Shown: positions 11,633 through 23,541, numbered from the stretch's first letter. The stretch: DNA of 64,000 nt from Endomychus coccineus (GCA_958510875.1 OY294068.1:162848388-162912387), one strand, 5' to 3'. The notes: generated by a model not told the origin, from the sequence alone. Numbers and translations: made by a program.

Positions 11633-12430
11633 TGCACGTCGATAAATTCACATGCAGCTAACAATAATAATGAGTTGGGTCGATCCCAAACAAAAACACT
11701 TGCCAAGATTCGTAACTACTCGGGCACAACTAAAGTGGGCAACTGTTATTATACAAATTCTACAAAAACAATAACAACAATTTTCATGCTATAAAATATG
11801 CATCGTTGCACGTGGATGACATACAGTGAAATTCAATTGTTTGTAAGCCGTAATTTTGATTCCATGTCAAGTTTTGTAAATTTTTGTTGATCAATTGAAT
11901 ATACACACACAGTTTTGTGGTTACTGTAATTGTGACCTTGAACTTTTGCAGTCTATTCAAGAAATATCAAGAGGCAGAGTCTTGAAATGTTTACATACTC
12001 CGCTCCATGTGAATTTAAATATAGATCCTCGTACAATGCCTGGTTTGTCTCCCCTAGGAGTCATTCATGCAAGTAATACACGTTTCAAAGTTCGAGTTCA
12101 CTTTTAATGATCTATTTTTATCAACTAAACTCTGCATCCCGTTCGCCTCAGGCTTGTGCTTATTACAGATTATATCCGTTATCCGCTTTATAATGTTGGT
12201 GGTAAGCTCTGCTCTTGACGAATAACAAAGTAAATAAGGCTGTTTGTCTCATTCCAGTCTGATTATGTTAATATGAATTAATTTTTGCGTTTCAAGAACT
12301 GGTGCTATCTGGAGACGAGCAGAAAATTTCCACATCGCATCAACATTCGGATTTAATCCAGTGAATTGATAAATTAATGGAGAGAAACTTATTCATGTAT
12401 GTACACAGAGAACCGATCCAGTTTCGATTC
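11633..12430. other. No gene seen
   Basis: Unremarkable AT-rich sequence. A 70-codon frame at 11895-12107 has no family signature. Confidence 0.4.
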
Positions 12431-12846
12431 CAAATTAACCTCATGTCCCTTCCACTTATTTGCGGATGGTGGTACACTTCATGCCACTTTCTCCTCTAGT
12501 GGCCCTATATGATCCAAGGAAACCAGAGGTGCAACAGATAGACAAGTCGATGCAATAAATGAAGATTTGCAAAGAATTTTGAAATGAAGATCTCATAATG
12601 TATTAGAGTTTAATGCAACCAAAACTGAAGCTTGCTTCTTCTTCAGGAAGGCGGATCCCACATAAAATCATCAATATCCTTGCTCGGTATCACTACCAGC
12701 ATCACCCCTCATGGGACAAGCATGTGATGGTTTTTGGCAAGAAATGCCTCTCTTTTTATTCCGTGCGAAGAGTTACTTTACATCCCAGCATATACGCTGA
12801 AGCTTTTAGATTATATTCTGAAGAGAGCTAGCTATTCGTCTGGTTG
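12431..12846 (+). pseudogene. LINE-1b: RT fragment, left of the hAT2 insertion
   Basis: In mixed frames the plus strand encodes the palm-to-thumb stretch of the same LINE as 47400-48805. A 'FADDGTLH'-like catalytic box lies near 12462, followed by 'KETRGATDRQVDAINEDLQ', then 'LEFNATKTEACFF', and at the right end 'AIRLVGDV'. The reading resumes at 14008 after hAT2 with 'VTLTNSLSYLPSL'. Stops throughout. Confidence 0.7.
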
Positions 12847-12854
12847 GTGATGTC

Positions 12855-14007
12855 TAAAGGGCGGAATATATGCAAAGTGCATATATTTGCTTATTTTGCA
12901 TATTTTTACAAATTTCATAAAAAATTGCATATTTCAGCAAAAATAAAATTTGTGTGCATATTTTTATGTTTTTCGTTTTATCAAAAGATTAAGTGCGACC
13001 CTTGCAGATAATTGAAATAATTTAAAAGGTGGGTAGGTTTTATTATTATATGGTTTATGGACCCATTTTATTATCATATGGCTTATTGCCGGCATTTATT
13101 GGATGTTTAGGAATTTCCAAGTAATATAGTACGTGTCACTTGCCTTTTACACGGGATAAACAGAGTTGCAGAAACTATTAGAACAGCATATCCCTTGAGA
13201 GAAATTGCCAGGAGTTAGTTTACCTCCAGAGCCCGTAATTACTCGATGGGGAACATGGATTAAGGCCGCTATATTCTACGCAGATCATTTTGAAGCCATT
13301 AAAGATTTAGAAGACAATTCACAGTGTGTAGTGCAAAGTCAAGCAGTATTCAAAAATGTAAATTTAGCTAAGGAACTTGTTTTTATTAAGGTTAATTTTA
13401 GTTTTATACCAGATATAATAACTTCGTTAGAAAGTAGGAATATGAGTTTAAGAGAATCAATTAATATTGTTGAAACTTTTTCCAACAAATGCAAAAAAGT
13501 TCCCGGTGATGTAGGAAATCAAGTAAGAAGTAAACTCGGAGTTATTGTGGGAAAGAATGAAGGCTTTAAGTATTTAATGGAAGTCAAAAATATTTTTGAT
13601 ACTAAACCATCCAACGAAATAATACCTTGGCCTTATAAACTACTACCCAAATTAAAATATTGCCAGATCACATCGGTAGATGTTGAAAGATCTTTTTCTT
13701 TGTACAAACATATTTTTACAGACAGAAGGCAAACACTTTTATTGGAAAATTTTGAAAAATATATCGTTATAAATGCATTTTATACTATTTCAGGTTAAAA
13801 ATTTTACCTATTATATTTTTCTTTTAATTTTACTTAAAATAAATAATTTTTGTAAGAGTCTTTATTTCCATTTTTCCATGTTATATTCAAGGCATATAAT
13901 TGCATATTTTGACAAATAAATACATATTGTTGCATATTTCAAAGAAAAACTATGCATATATATGCGTATATTTTAACTGAATTGACGTGCATATATTCCG
14001 CCCTTTA
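12855..14007 (+). mobile_element. hAT2: 1,153-bp deleted hAT with intact ends and 8-bp target duplication
   Basis: The terminal inverted repeat is TAAAGGGCGGAATATATGCA, at 12855 and as its reverse complement ending at 14007. It is flanked by a perfect 8-bp duplication, GTGATGTC, at 12847-12854 and 14008-14015. Subterminal regions are rich in repeated TTGCATAT motifs in both orientations (12880-12965 and 13885-13985), likely transposase-binding sites. The LINE reading frame is interrupted exactly at the duplication. The element is internally deleted, so it probably moved with a transposase supplied elsewhere. Confidence 0.92.
13137..13798 (+). pseudogene. hAT2 transposase, C-terminal part
   Basis: A first short block (13137-13200) encodes 'GINRVAETIRTAYPLRE'. 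A deletion and frame change follow, then an open frame of about 197 codons (13205-13798). That frame begins 'LPGVSLPPEPVITRWGTW' and ends with the hAT dimerisation motif 'TSVDVERSFSLYKHI', 'TDRRQTLL' and 'ENFEKYIV'. The frame has no ATG at its start. The N-terminal zinc finger and most of the catalytic domain are missing. Polyadenylation-type AT-rich sequence follows directly. Confidence 0.85.
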
Positions 14008-14065
14008 GTGATGTCACACTTACGAATTCGTTGTCCTATCTACCATCACTGGCTCACATGATATT
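14008..14065 (+). pseudogene. LINE-1b, right of the hAT2 insertion
   Basis: This continues the 12431-12846 LINE frame ('VTLTNSLSYLPSLAH') after the duplicated target GTGATGTC. It ends just before the mariner at 14125. Confidence 0.65.
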
Positions 14066-14124
14066 CTAAGAATATTATAGGTTCTCCTTTCGTAATATGA
14101 GTAATTAGCAAATTTATACTTATA

Positions 14125-15316
14125 TATGAGTGCAAGGTAAAAGTCCCTGAAATATAAAACAGATGGCGCCACAATCGAAAATCCCATATGACATTTGTGA
14201 TGTAAGATGTTAAATAGAACGCATTAAAAATTTCAGACTGATATGTCATTCATTTCTGTTCTGACACCAATCGAAAGCAAACCTTGACGATTTCTATAAG
14301 CATAGAAAAAGTGAATTTCGGGTCTTGATTAAATATTATTTCTTGCGTGGGAAAAACATTACGCCAGCCAAAGCATCGCTTGTTAAACATTATGGGGACT
14401 CCTCACCATCGATTGGACGCCGAACGTTCCAGTCGTTCAGTTTAGGTTACAACGCCAGAAATCGTCGATAAGATGATATTGGACGGTCGGCGAGTTAAAG
14501 CACGAGATTGCGAGGGCATCTCAACCGAACGGGTACGGAACATTTTGCATCAATTTTTGAAAATGAGAAAGCTATCTGCCAGATGGGTGCCGCATTTACT
14601 CACTGTTAACAACAAGCGCTACCGTGTGACAACTTCAAAGGAGTGTTTGGCGATGTTCAAGCGCGATAAGAAGGATTTTTTGCGCCGTTCGTAACCGTGG
14701 ATAAAACATGCACCCATCACAACACACCAAAGACCAAAGAACAGTTGAAACAGTGGACTTGTCCTGGCGAATCGAAGTCGAAGAATGCCAAAGTGGGTTT
14801 ATCGGCCAACAAAGTAATGGCTTCAGTTTTTTGGGATGCACAAGATATCGTCCATATCGATTACCTTGAAAAAGGCAAAACGATCACCGGTGTATATTAT
14901 GCAGAGCTGTTGGATCGATTCGACGCCGATTTGAAGCGAAAGCGGCCGCATTTGGCAAAGAAAAAAATGCTCTTCTACCAGGAAAATGCACCGGCGCAAA
15001 CATCCTTAGTCGCAAGACAAAATTGCATGAATTGCGCTACGAATTAGTTCGTCATCCACCGTATTCTCCAGATTTCGTGACTTGCGATTATTTCCAAACT
15101 TGAAGAAATGGCTCGGCGGAAAGAGATTTGGCTCCAACAAAGACCTATTTTTGAGGATTGCCGAAATCGTATTATTTGAAAGGGTTCGAAAATTACAAGA
15201 ACGTTGGACGAAGTGTATCCGGCTACATGGAGATTATGTTGAGAAGTAAAATAAGTTTTGACCAAATGATACATTTCTGGTTTCATTTTTCAGGAACTTT
15301 TCACCTTGCCCCCGTA
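14125..15316 (+). mobile_element. Mariner 1 with broken transposase
   Basis: The ends form an inverted repeat: TATGAGTGCAAGGTAAAAG at 14125, and a CTTTTCACCTTGCCCCCGTA-like end at about 15316, in a TA context. From 14300 to 15280, in three frames, it encodes a mariner transposase. Visible motifs are 'TPEIVDKMILDGRRVK' (helix-turn-helix region), 'LSARWVPHLLTVNNKRY', then 'TCTHHNTPKTKEQLKQWT', 'NKVMASVFWDAQDIVHIDY' and 'YQENAPAQTSL' (the usual catalytic D of this block reads E). The final 'PPYSPDFVTCDY' has the third D. A stop at 14694 and two frameshifts make it inactive. Same family as 49092-50593. Confidence 0.85.
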
Positions 15317-15344
15317 TATATACTACCTGTTTCCTGAGGACGGC

Positions 15345-15620
15345 TTCAGAAATACCCCTAGAAAAAAGAGTCGACTGCGCCACCGCGATGTTATTCCCCA
15401 AATTTCAATGTTTAATGCATATTTCAAATTAGTAGAAACAAAATTCGTAAGATTATACTCCAGGTCATCTGAAAGTTTATTCGAATTGACTGGAATATCT
15501 ACGTTATGGAATGGTCTGTCACGGACATAATCGTACTTTCAATGTATTATGTGTTGTTTGTCGAAAGTTTGAACAGCGAAGCGAAAAATTGTGGTAAAAA
15601 AGTGGGACAAGTTAGTGATC
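15345..15620. repeat. Interspersed repeat X, copy 2, uninterrupted
   Basis: Matches 10470-10540 plus 11190-11330 in one piece ('CTGCGCCACCGCGATG', 'GGAATGGTCTGTCACGGACA'). It shows the pre-insertion state of the locus at 10445-11430. Confidence 0.6.
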
Positions 15621-17439
15621 GATCGATCACAGTTCATTATCAACCTGGCTCGCAATTTACACATCTATTCCAGGTAATTTAGAAGTACAGGACGCAATTC
15701 AGCTATTATTTTTAGGCACGACATATGTCGGGGCGCAGTTTACTTATAACAATGAATCAAAATGTCCTTATCAGAGTTATAATTTAAGGTCTAATCCAAC
15801 AGTGTATACATCAGATTGTGATATTTAATTTGGCAGAACCATCTGATAAACAACATTAACTGTTGTTGGCTGATCGAGTAGAATTGTACACGGGCGTACA
15901 TCATGTTAGACATCAGGATTTTCTATATCGGACTGCGATTCAACAAGGCATTTTATTTATACAGCATAGGATTTGTAAATCTTATATGTTCCGTAAAAAA
16001 TGACAATATTCAGCAACGGTTCGAATATTACAAAATATAAAACTGCTCGAATTAATTAAAATTGAGTAGAATGGATATCTGTCATTGCCTCCACTTACAA
16101 TAAAATTACAATTAGATAAAAAGTAATATCAATATCATTCATTTGATAACGTAGATGGAGTTCGATTAATGAATTAGAGAGATATGTTGTTGAAAGACTT
16201 GCTTAATCTCAGATAAAAAAATGTTAAGCTGGATACAAAAATACTAAACTTATAATAAGAATGCAATCAACTATATCAAATCAATTATCACTCATCACTC
16301 TGATAAAATGAATTTAAGAAGCTATTTTATCAACCTAATCTTAATCTTGGAACAACAGAATGTCATTGTTTTCTCAATTAGGAATAGAATATACATAATA
16401 CGTAATCATTTGATTTCGTTGATGAAGAAGTCGCGAATTGCAAATAGACATCTGATAAACGGTAAAATGATGATTACGATTATCTAGCTTTCAATCCAAA
16501 GTATACATTATTTGAACACCTTCAATGCTTTTAGGTCGATTACCTTTTGTATAAATCACACTGTTCATTTTTCATATATTGTTCAGGGAAAATTTCTTAT
16601 TATTCTTGTAATTGGGTATCTAATAACATAACATAACATAAACAAAACTACTGTGGTGAACCTTTTTCTCCTTTGAGAAACCCCAAGGACACTTTTCACT
16701 ATGAAGCCCCGAGTTTAACAGTTAGAGTGTTGCCTTCTTTTAAAGAAAAGTATTTTATTAGTAACCGAGCTGGACATACCTATTCATATACATATATGTA
16801 GTCAAGGATACCTCACCCTTAGGTTTAACAGTTTGAAATAAATTTTTCTTAAATAATGCCCGTTCATTTCCAAGCTAACACTTATCTACTAACATTACAG
16901 CATAGGAAGCCAGACAAGGGGGCAAGGAGGGGCAGTTGCCCTACCCCCCTGGATATTTGATAAATTGAGCAGAATACAAATTATCTGACATGAACGGTAA
17001 GCAGCCCTTGCCATGATATCGATTCTTCGAAATCTAGTCGAGAAGCTGGACTGCAAATTTTTAGAAGAAATCATATACCGTTATGGTCGGGAAAAAAGCT
17101 GTAGTTTTTATTTAAGCCTACTTATACGACAACTCTACCTTTTACTTCTGGTGTTGAGTAAATTTTTCATTTGTAATATTGAACTGGTATTTACTTGTTG
17201 GAAATCTATTATATTAAAAATAAATGCTGCACCGAATACACTGTGGAACAAACTTATTCTAACGATCCAATTTGTCAAAAACTAGTCAGCCCAAAATTTC
17301 AAACAGGAACTAAATATTATAAAACAGATAGCGATTAACAATAATTTCGACCATAAACTGATAGATGATATGTTGAAAAAGAAGGAATACATACATTACT
17401 GCTATTATTCTTACTAAGTAAAGAAAATTTATTCAAACG
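15621..17439. other. No gene seen
   Basis: AT-rich. It contains a small palindrome TGATCGATCGATCA near 15616, an (ACATA)-type microsatellite near 16625-16645, and a G/C-rich hairpin ('GGGGCAGTTGCCCTACCCCCC') near 16930. The 90-codon frame at 17013-17285 has no recognisable domain. Confidence 0.4.
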
Positions 17440-17905
17440 TTAGTTATAAAACCAAAAAATTGACCATGTTTTTCAACATAAAAGTAGATTTTTCTCGAAA
17501 ACGGTCAACTTTAGAGCTTATAACCAGGGGTACCTTTTTTGTGTAGAAAACATTGGCGGTTCAAATGGTTGTCTCAAAACCGTACTTTTTTTAGTGGCGT
17601 AGAAGTTGAGGAGAAAAACACCAACTACCCCTTCAAAATCTCATCAATTATGACTATAAAATAAAAATTTATCACACAGAACATAGCTTACTATAAGTAG
17701 AAAATGCTTGCAACAGCTGTTTTCTGTACGATAAACGGAGATATTCGCAATAAACGAAATTTTTTTTTCAATTTCAACACCCTGTATCTCAAAAACTAAG
17801 AGTCTGTGCATATATGTAATCAGGAATTTTTTTCTCAAAATCAAATTTTCTATCGACTGTTGAAGTTCTGCTACTAAAACCTGGGACATCCTGTATATAG
17901 TAATA
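17440..17905. mobile_element. Possible MITE ending in an ITm-type terminus
   Basis: The right end 'CCTGGGACATCCTGTATA' has the ACAGGATGTCC signature of ITm ends, read inward. The interior is non-coding and resembles MITE sequence. I could not find a matching left end, so this may be half an element. Confidence 0.35.
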
Positions 17906-17949
17906 TTGATATAGTAATATTTGAAATATCTCTCGTTTAGAACTTTCAA

Positions 17950-18430
17950 TATCTTTCCTAGAAGAGGTTTTGACCATCAATTATTATTATCTACTTTTGA
18001 TTGTTTGACACTTGAACTGAGAAGAAGAATAAGGAGTACAATATTCCTTCATAATTTGTTGAATAATAATATTGACTGCAGTTACTTATTAGGTAAATTA
18101 AATTTTGTTGTACCTAGATTATCTTATCCCTGTTCCTTAACTTTTTACAATGTTAGGTCTCATACAAATGTATCATCTAGATGTCCGATATTTGTCATGA
18201 CAACAAACTTTATGGTTATTTGTTCACAATGTGACTTATTTTTCAATAGTATTCAGTATCTTATTAGTGTGGTCAGGTGAGGTTATTTATCACCACGTAA
18301 TTTGAAAATTTAGCCAGTTTATTTTCATTATTCCTATAAGATATTATATTTGTTATATATTTCTTGTTATTCTTTATATTATGTTGTTCTGTATTGTTTG
18401 TCCTATAATTGGGGTAACCTGTTGGGCATA
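17950..18430 (+). pseudogene. LINE-3: RT C-terminal end and 3' UTR
   Basis: An open frame to 18280 encodes the C-terminal region of a jockey-like LINE protein: 'LELRRRIRSTIFLHNLLNN' then 'FVVPRLSYPCSLTFYNV' and a 'SRCPIFVM' block. A short 3' UTR ends in 'CTGTTGGGCATA', where ITm-A1 is inserted. The LINE tail resumes at 20743 as 'CTGAATAAATAAATA', a typical LINE 3' end. The 5' part is absent (5' truncation). Confidence 0.75.
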
Positions 18431-20742
18431 TACAGGCTGTCCTCGAACTGCGTGGCTAAAATAAAACCGAAAATTCTTTGATTCGAAAAAAATTTGATGA
18501 GCCTTTTTACTTTTGCCTCAAGTGTCTTGTTTAGCCGGTAGAGGGCTTCAAAGTTGCAAAAATAATTTTGTTTTTTCGGTATAACTTGAGAACGTGATGG
18601 AGGACTTTTACAATATTTGGCAGGTGAGTTACTGTCAATAATAGCCGTTTTTGAGAGCGGAGCATAGAGCCTTAGAGACCATAGAAATGGCTCAAACTTG
18701 AGGATGTAACGGGAAAAGTGTCCAGAACTTTTTTGTGGTCGATGTAATTCACTCTATATTTTTTATGCAGATAGCTTATCTAATTTGAAAACTTTTCTTA
18801 CTCTTAAAAAATTTTGATAAAATCAACGGATTAGCTTGAAAAAAATAATTTAGTCTGCAATTTTGGCTTACTAATTTCACTTGATTAAAATGCCTTAGTT
18901 GCCTTTGCTTTTCTAATGTCATTTTGGCATTTGGCGAATTTATTCTCAAAACTGTCAGTTTTTACTTTGCTTTCCGTAAAAATTTTATAAAATTATGGCT
19001 CAAAATTTCACTAACACTGAAATGGTTAATATCTCGGTAAAACACGAATAATAAAAACAATAGAAATGGGGAAACGATGTGATTATTTAGGAAAAACAAA
19101 TGCTAAATTAAAAGAAACAACGAAACTTTTTGGGAAATCGCTAAGGCATCACAATTGTTCGAAATGTTGCCCATTTTCCTGAATACACAAATTAATTCGT
19201 TTCAAGAAATTGGATTGAACTCTGGCTAGTACTTCAGGATCATTCTTCAATAAATCCGCTTCATGATTAATTCATTGCAACAATTCCTCTCTTGTGTTTA
19301 CTGGAGCTGCAGAAACTTTCGGCTTCAAAGCGCCCCATAGAAAGAAGTCGCAGGGCGTCAAATCAGGGGAGCGGGCCGGCCAGTTCACTGGTGCATCGTG
19401 TCCTCTACCTATCCAGCGATCCGCATGCAAATGTCGCCTCACAGCTAATGTGAAATGAGGAGGTGCACCAACATGGATAAACCAGGCCACGACGAATTTG
19501 TAAGGGCAAGTCTTCCAACAGTTCAAGTAGCCTTTGTTCCAAAAAGTTCAAGTAGTTCTCCCCGTTCAATCGATCGGGTATAACGGTAGGGCCAATAATA
19601 AAGTTATCCACAATTCCAACCCAAACATTGATTTTAGTTTGATTCTGAAAATATGTAACTTCCGTTTCATGAGGATTTTCATCAGCATAGAAATGTTCAT
19701 TATGGAGGTTAAAAAGACCACATCTCGTGAAAGTATCTTCGTCCGTGAACAGAATTCTTCTACAAAAATTGAGGTTTGCGTTTTGTCTTTGGACAATAAG
19801 CCGACGGAAATCTAGCCGATGACCTGGATCCATGGGCAATAAGTCTTGAACTGTTTTAATATGATAGGGATACAACAGTTCTTCTTTCAGTACATTATGA
19901 ACTAATGATTTTGAGGCTCCAATACGAAGTCCCAAACGTAGTGTGCTTATCCCAGGTTCAGTTTCAACCGCTTCCAGTATCGCTTCTTCGAGCTCTAACG
20001 TCCTTCTTGTCCGTCTGCGTCCAGTTTCTCTGCGATTTGCTTCAAATTTGCCAGTTTCGCGAAGGTTTGCCGATTTGGAATTCTGCGATGCGGATATCTT
20101 TCCTTTCTCCGGCCATTGCAACGACAATATCCATAAATCAATAACATATCAACCATTTCAGTGTTAGTGAAATTTTGAGCCATAATTTTATAAAATTTTT
20201 ACGGAAAGCAAGACAGTTTTGAGAATAAATTCTCCAAATGCCAAAATGACATTAGAAAAGCAAAGGCAACTAAGGTATTTTAATCAAGTAAAATTAGTAG
20301 GCCAAAATTGCAGAGACTCGAAAATTAATTTTTTCAAGCTAATCCGTTGATTTTATCAAAATTTTCTAAGAGTAAGAAAAGTTTTCAAATTAGATAAGCT
20401 ATCTACATAAAAAATATAGAGTGAATTATATCGACCACAAAAAAGTTCTGGACACTTTTCCCGTTACATCCTCAAGTTTGAGCCATTTCTATGGTCTCTA
20501 AGGCTCTATGCTCCGCTCTCAAAAACGGCTATTATTGACAGTAACTCACCTGCCAAATATTGTAAAAGTCCCCCATCACGTTCTCAAGTTATACCGAAAA
20601 AACAAAATTATTTTGGCAACTTTGAAGCCCTCTACCGGCTAAACAAGACACTTGAGGCAAAAGTAAAAAGGCTCATCAATTTTTTTTCGAATCAAAGAAT
20701 CTTTGGTTCCATTTTAGCCACGCAGTTCGAGGACATCCTGTA
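18431..20742 (-). mobile_element. ITm-A1 transposon with 0.6-kb terminal inverted repeats
   Basis: The ends TACAGG.TGTCCTCGAACTG are inverted and sit in a TA/TATA context. The inverted repeats are long: 18431-19027 pairs with 20151-20742. The transposase lies between them on the minus strand. The repeats reach into the gene, so the distal repeat carries a second, inverted copy of the start region (ATG at 18995, 11 shared codons). The element sits in the 3' tail of LINE-3. Confidence 0.9.
19272..20183 (-). pseudogene. ITm-A1 transposase, broken
   Basis: Starts at ATG 20183 ('MAQNFTNTEMVDMLLIYGY'), the DUF4817-like N-terminus of this ITm clade. A frame change near 20060 leads into 'LRETGKFEANRRETGRR', then 'ILFTDEDTFTRCG' (first catalytic D) and 'INVWVGIVDNFIIGPTVIP'. 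A second frame change near 19500 follows. The second catalytic D is lost: 'IHVGAPPHF' where family members have a D before GAPP. The block 'WPARSPDLTPCDFFLWG' holds the third D. The first two frame changes also occur in ITm-A2. It cannot be active. Confidence 0.85.
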
Positions 20743-21009
20743 TATACTGAATAAATAAATATATAAATTCTCGAGATCACATTGACACTTATGCTTTATA
20801 TTTTCGTCTTTACGTACGTTTCGTTCTCACGACTATCATCAGAAGACTCATTATGTCCAAAACGAGATTTCTTAGAACTAATTGTATTAGCACAAAGCGT
20901 CCTCACCAATTTTAATTAAAAATGCACACGTCACTGAAACGAACAGAACCAGGAATAATCGAAATTGTACCACATCAATGTTTCAAGTACAAAATACATC
21001 AAGAATCCA
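20743..21009 (-). mobile_element. PLE 3' UTR fragment, minus orientation
   Basis: Apart from about 20 bp of LINE-3 tail at 20743-20765, this matches PLE2 8340-8620 reversed: the 120-bp module at 20880-21009, then hammerhead-like motif 2. It lies back to back with the plus-oriented UTR that leads into PLE3. Confidence 0.65.
20806..20847 (-). ncRNA. Hammerhead-ribozyme-like motif 2
   Basis: On the minus strand, stem I is GUCUU/AAGAC and the core CUGAUGA is intact. Stem II is weakened (GUC opposite GAA). GAA is followed by the self-complementary ACGUACGU and then A. It is identical to motif 1 outside stem II. Confidence 0.6.
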
Positions 21010-21840
21010 CTATATATATTAATGTTTTGGACATAATAACTCTTCTGGTGATAGTCGTGAGACCGAAATGTAAATAAAGACGAAAATATAAAGCACAAGT
21101 GTTAATGTGACCTATTTCCCGAAAATTTATATATAGCTCCGTTTAATAGTCTAGTTCATAGATTATTGAACGTCCCTCTGAGCCAGCAAAATTATAACAA
21201 CAAATTGCGTTGGACAATGGTCACCATAAATCTTTGATCAATAATTCAATTTCTGAAAAAAAAAGAAAATTTGAACGTAGCCAACTAACCAAATTAGAGC
21301 CATTACCTTCAAATACCTCAATAAAATTCAAAAGTTTCACTTATCATTCTTCAGTAATTGATAAATTCGATAGTTTGTTTCCTAAATTCGCAATATAACC
21401 AATTTATAGATGTAAGAACAAGCTAAAACACTGTTTAAGCAACACCTTTGATAAAGTTTCCGATTTCAACCAATCCGGGATGTACATAATCAATTGCGAC
21501 TCGTGTTCAAAATGCTATGTGAGTCAAACTAGACGGAACATTTTAACTCGTTTTAAAGAACAATTTGCCCATATAAAGAAAAATAATGGTCAAAAATCAG
21601 CGGTAGCCGAACATATTTTGAATACAGGTCGCACCATTTCTCAAGAAAGCTTTTCATTTTTAAAACACAGTACAGACAAATATCTAGGTAATTTAGAAGG
21701 GATGGAAATGTATCTCAGTACTTTAATAGTTATTTTTAGTGGAAAAGGGTGATTATTTCCTATCAATAGTGTTATAATATGTCCGCAGTGTGAACTCTTT
21801 TATAGTTTATATCATAAACTTATTAAACAATTATAATAGT
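21010..21840 (+). pseudogene. PLE3: UTR plus linker and GIY-YIG remnant
   Basis: A UTR with a degenerate hammerhead (21040-21081, core CUGGUGA) is followed by PLE coding remnants. 21210-21398 resembles the linker before the endonuclease. 21480-21752 gives 'YIINCDSCSKCYVSQTRRN' and 'RFKEQFAHIKKNNGQKSA', a GIY-YIG domain in which the second glycine-type position reads VSQ. The same order is seen in PLE4 (40430-41127). The RT domain is missing. A UTR ahead of the coding part fits the tandem arrangement common in PLEs. Confidence 0.7.
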
Positions 21841-22880
21841 ATATCGAAGCGGAAAAGCTGGCAGTGCACGCTATAGTTACAACACCTCAGAACAGATTGT
21901 GAGGTACATCCAAATGTGTAAATCTGAATTCATACGCACATAAATAGATGGGGTCTATGGATGCAGAAAAGGAAATAAAAGCTGAACACTAGGTATATTT
22001 AGGTATATAGCCATCAATGAAAAGGGCATTGAATCTGAAGGGATGTCGAACCCAGACTACACGTGCAGTTATTTTCGGATATCTTCAATGCTCCAATAAA
22101 ACGTACTAAGATAAATACAACCAGGCACGTCTTAAACAATGCATCGAGCTTCTTGTTTAAATTTAATGGATATACTGAGAAACATATTCATATTACCAGT
22201 TTGATGGTGAATTATTATTTCATTATGGAGTCATGTTATCAAAAGTAGATGACTCCACAAAATGACAAAATTTAAGTAATGCTTGAAAGCCGCAAAATGT
22301 TATCATTGGATTTAAATACACATGTCAGCTGTTGCTATTATAGAACACTTAAAAATATTATTAGTATAAATGCTATTATGCTTTTATTGGTTCTAGAAGC
22401 TTACACTTTTGCATGGATTCAAAGCTGAAATAGCACTTGGTGAATGTTGAGTTGAGCACAGTCTCTTAACTAAAATTTTTTAGCAATACATGAATTAAGA
22501 TCGAAGATTGAAACTGTTTGTGTGTTTGTTTGTATTGTATACAATTCTACAGTTTTATTCCGATCTTCACATGAGATTTCGCAAAAGCTACTTACTCCAC
22601 CCCCCTTTCTCACTCCTTAAAGCTAATAAAACAAGGGGCCGCAACCTACATGAAATTTCGATAAAACCAAGGAGGAACAATAGGCTGCATGAGTAAGTGT
22701 AGGCTAGGTTGGCATGCGTGACTGTTTTTGAGGATTACAAAAGCCTAAGAAGGCAGAAGGCAAACTGCATTAGAAAGCATCAGTATACTCAGTATAATCA
22801 GCGCAACCTAGAAATTAATCGGTGACTCAAAGAGTTTTTGGTAATTTTTTGGAACAGGAAGCAAGAATAATGGTATCTCA
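21841..22880. other. No gene seen
   Basis: No supported coding region. The 62-codon frame at 22508-22696 has a hydrophobic start but no recognisable family. Confidence 0.4.
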
Positions 22881-23541
22881 ACAGAAGTGTCTTACAGTGA
22901 TGACTATGGTGATACACAGAAAATTGAAAATGTCTTCGCTCGATCCTTTTCATATGTTTATGAAGAACCATCTGCAGTAAACTTAAATAAAATTTTCGGT
23001 AACGTTTCCTTTTCTAGGATAACAGAAGAAACAAGCAGATAAGCCTACAGGCAAAAAAATCTGTTGGAATGGACAATGTGCCTTCCTTTATTTTTAAGGG
23101 CTGCATTGATGTATTTCTAAAACCTTCAAGTTACATCTTTAACTTTACTATACAAATTTACCTTATACATTTTTCCCACACAATTAAAGAAATCCTTAAT
23201 TACACCGATATTTAAAACTGGTTCCCACAATGAAGTTGAGGACTATAGACCCATCAGTATTTGAAACACTCTAGCAAAAATCTTTGAGATGATCCTCTAT
23301 AATGATATAATGTTAAATTTTAGCCACTGCTTTTCTTCTTGTCAACACGGTTTCTTGCCAGATAGATATACAGTGTCAAATTTATGTACTCTCACTACAC
23401 GTGCTATGGAAGCAATAAATAAGAAAAATCAATTGGATGTAATCATGAGAGGCATTTGACAAACTCGATCATGGTATACCTCTGTCTAAACTGGGTAATT
23501 TCGGATTCTCAGATAGTGCTTGTCTTCTAATGTAATCATAT
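22881..23541 (+). pseudogene. LINE-2: RT N-terminal part, left of the solo LTR
   Basis: In mixed frames it encodes the start of a jockey/CR1-like RT: 'FARSFSYVYEEPSAVNL', 'QAKKSVGMDNVPSFIFKG', an 'EVEDYRPISI'-type block near 23235, 'SCQHGFLPDRYTVSNL' near 23340, and 'AFDKLDHGIP' near 23455. The frame continues after the LTR insertion at 24840. Many stops. Confidence 0.7.

Noticed and set aside
17013..17285. 90-codon frame as a small gene
   Set aside because: No recognisable motif, no context, and within the length expected by chance.
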